NCBI GenBank assembly: GCA_944386965.1
Contig: CALXDE010000112.1
Span: forward strand, 1-7,065
Direction of reading: 5' to 3'
Source: an uncultured Oscillospiraceae bacterium
Lineage (GTDB): Bacteria; Bacillota_A; Clostridia; Oscillospirales; Oscillospiraceae
DNA length: 7,065 nt
Below the pieces are notes generated by a model. That model was given only the letters and a program-made list of their open reading frames with translations, did not search any database and was not told where the DNA came from. Shown here one piece after another: positions 6,307-7,065 of this stretch (position 1 is the stretch's first letter; each line of letters starts with the position of its first letter). The position numbers and the translations under genes were made by a program.

Positions 6307-6309
6307 CGC

Positions 6310-6885
6310 TTACGCCTCCCGGCCCAGCCGGAAGGCTTTTCTGTTGAGCTCCAGGAACTTGGCCGGCACGCTCTTCTCCACCGCGGCCATCCACTCGCTC
6401 TCGGGGATATCGGTGAAATAGCGGCTGAGCCGGCCCATGAGGACGATGTTCACCGCCTTGCTGCTGCCGGCCTCCTCGGCCAGCTTCAGCGCGTCGATGG
6501 CGTCCACGTCCACCCCGGCCGCCTGCATCTTCTCCACTAGGTGCTCGGGGTAGGCCATGGCCCCGGTGATGACGGGCATGGGGTTGACCTGCTGGGTGTT
6601 GGTGACCACCTTGCCGCCGTTTTTCAGATACTCGGTCCAGCGGGCGGCCTCCAGCAGCTCAAAGGAGACGATGAAGTCCGCCTCCCCCTTGTCGATGATA
6701 GGGGAGTAGACCTTGTCCCCGTAGCGCACATAGGTGACCACGCTGCCGCCCCGCTGGGACATGCCGTGGACCTCGGAGACTTTCACATCATAGCCCTTGT
6801 CCAGCAGGACCCTGCCCAGGAGCTTGCTGGCCAGGAGGGACCCCTGCCCCCCCACGCCGACGATCATAATATTCTTGGTTTCCAT
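6310..6885 (-). CDS. iorB: Indolepyruvate ferredoxin oxidoreductase, beta subunit
   Basis: This 191-residue protein has the usual length for IorB, the small gamma-type subunit of the 2-oxoacid:ferredoxin oxidoreductase superfamily. With IorA it oxidatively decarboxylates aryl pyruvates to aryl-acetyl-CoA and CO2 and reduces ferredoxin in the cytosol. Hallmarks are the N-terminal GVGGQG loop (10-15), SEVHGMSQRGGSVVTYVRYG (37-56), VNPMPVITG (100-108) and SKAVNIVLMGRLS (142-154). No Fe-S motif is present, as expected, since the clusters are in IorA. The ATG at 6885 follows AAGGAGGG (minus strand, 6900-6893) by 7 nt. This site lies inside the end of iorA, whose stop is only 3 nt upstream, so the two subunits are probably translationally coupled. 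Other members of the superfamily (2-oxoisovalerate or pyruvate type) share the fold, but the adjacent paaK and the IorA ferredoxin tail favour the aryl-pyruvate assignment. Confidence 0.93.
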   Translation of the reverse strand: METKNIMIVGVGGQGSLLASKLLGRVLLDKGYDVKVSEVHGMSQRGGSVVTYVRYGDKVYSPIIDKGEADFIVSFELLEAARWTEYLKNGGKVVTNTQQVNPMPVITGAMAYPEHLVEKMQAAGVDVDAIDALKLAEEAGSSKAVNIVLMGRLSRYFTDIPESEWMAAVEKSVPAKFLELNRKAFRLGREA

Positions 6886-6888
6886 GGA

Positions 6889-7065
6889 TTAACCCTCCTT
6901 CTTGCCGCCCAGGGCGCCGAACTTGCACAGCTGCCCGCACACGCCGCAGCCGGTGCACAGGGTGTTGTCGATGACCACTTTCTTGTCCACCACGCTGATG
7001 GCCGGACAGCCGATCTTCATGCAGGACTTGCAGCCCACGCACTTGTCGGTGTCAGCGGTGATGGG
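6889..7065 (-). CDS. iorA: Indolepyruvate ferredoxin oxidoreductase, alpha subunit, C-terminal end
   Basis: The last 58 codons of a gene entering from the right edge, read as PITADTDKCVGCKSCMK and onward to ...LGGKKEG before TAA at 6891-6889. The visible part is a two-[4Fe-4S] ferredoxin domain. The first motif is C-x2-C-x2-C-x4-C-P (CVGCKSCMKIGCP) and the second C-x2-C-x2-C-x3-C (CTGCGVCGQLCKF). The one-residue-longer first motif and the position at the extreme C-terminus, directly upstream of iorB, are typical of IorA, in which these clusters pass electrons from the thiamine-diphosphate site to ferredoxin. The catalytic thiamine-binding and pyrimidine domains lie outside the window. The identification rests on this domain and on the partner gene 3 nt downstream. 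Confidence 0.9.
   Translation of the reverse strand, partial: PITADTDKCVGCKSCMKIGCPAISVVDKKVVIDNTLCTGCGVCGQLCKFGALGGKKEG

Overview
This is a GC-rich window with strong AAGGAGG-type ribosome binding sites, short intergenic gaps and strictly anaerobic chemistry: a ferredoxin-linked 2-oxoacid oxidoreductase and a LarA-family racemase. These point to a high-GC, amino-acid-fermenting member of the Clostridia, perhaps Oscillospiraceae (Flavonifractor/Intestinimonas-like). The placement is inferred from gene content and style, not from a marker gene.

The left half (about 1-4200) reads on the plus strand. It begins with the 3' part of a COG2509-type FAD-dependent dehydrogenase. A good sigma-A promoter (877-905) then precedes a two-gene operon: an HpcH/HpaI-family aldolase-like protein and a D-isomer-specific 2-hydroxyacid dehydrogenase. 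A second, near-consensus promoter (2837-2865) drives a GTG-started LarA-like (DUF2088) protein, probably a nickel-pincer-dependent 2-hydroxyacid racemase or epimerase. Its transcript ends at a perfect 17-bp hairpin with an A7/T7 base (4227-4265), which can act in both directions.

The right half (about 4470-7065) reads on the minus strand and converges on the left half. In transcription order it holds the last 58 codons of iorA, carrying the two-cluster ferredoxin domain, then iorB, a phenylacetate-CoA ligase (paaK-like) and a tandem-ACT protein. This iorA-iorB-paaK-ACT set is a known anaerobic module for oxidising aryl pyruvates (indolepyruvate, phenylpyruvate, 4-hydroxyphenylpyruvate) to aryl-acetyl-CoA and interconverting that with the aryl acetate.

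The left genes make or use chiral 2-hydroxyacids and 2-oxoacids, and the right genes consume aryl 2-oxoacids. One hypothesis is that the two halves meet at an (aryl)pyruvate/(aryl)lactate node. The substrates of the aldolase-like protein, the dehydrogenase and the racemase cannot be read from sequence. The most unusual single point is the aldolase-like protein: it keeps the two acidic metal ligands of HpaI but has replaced the catalytic His/Asp pair and the substrate-binding Arg.
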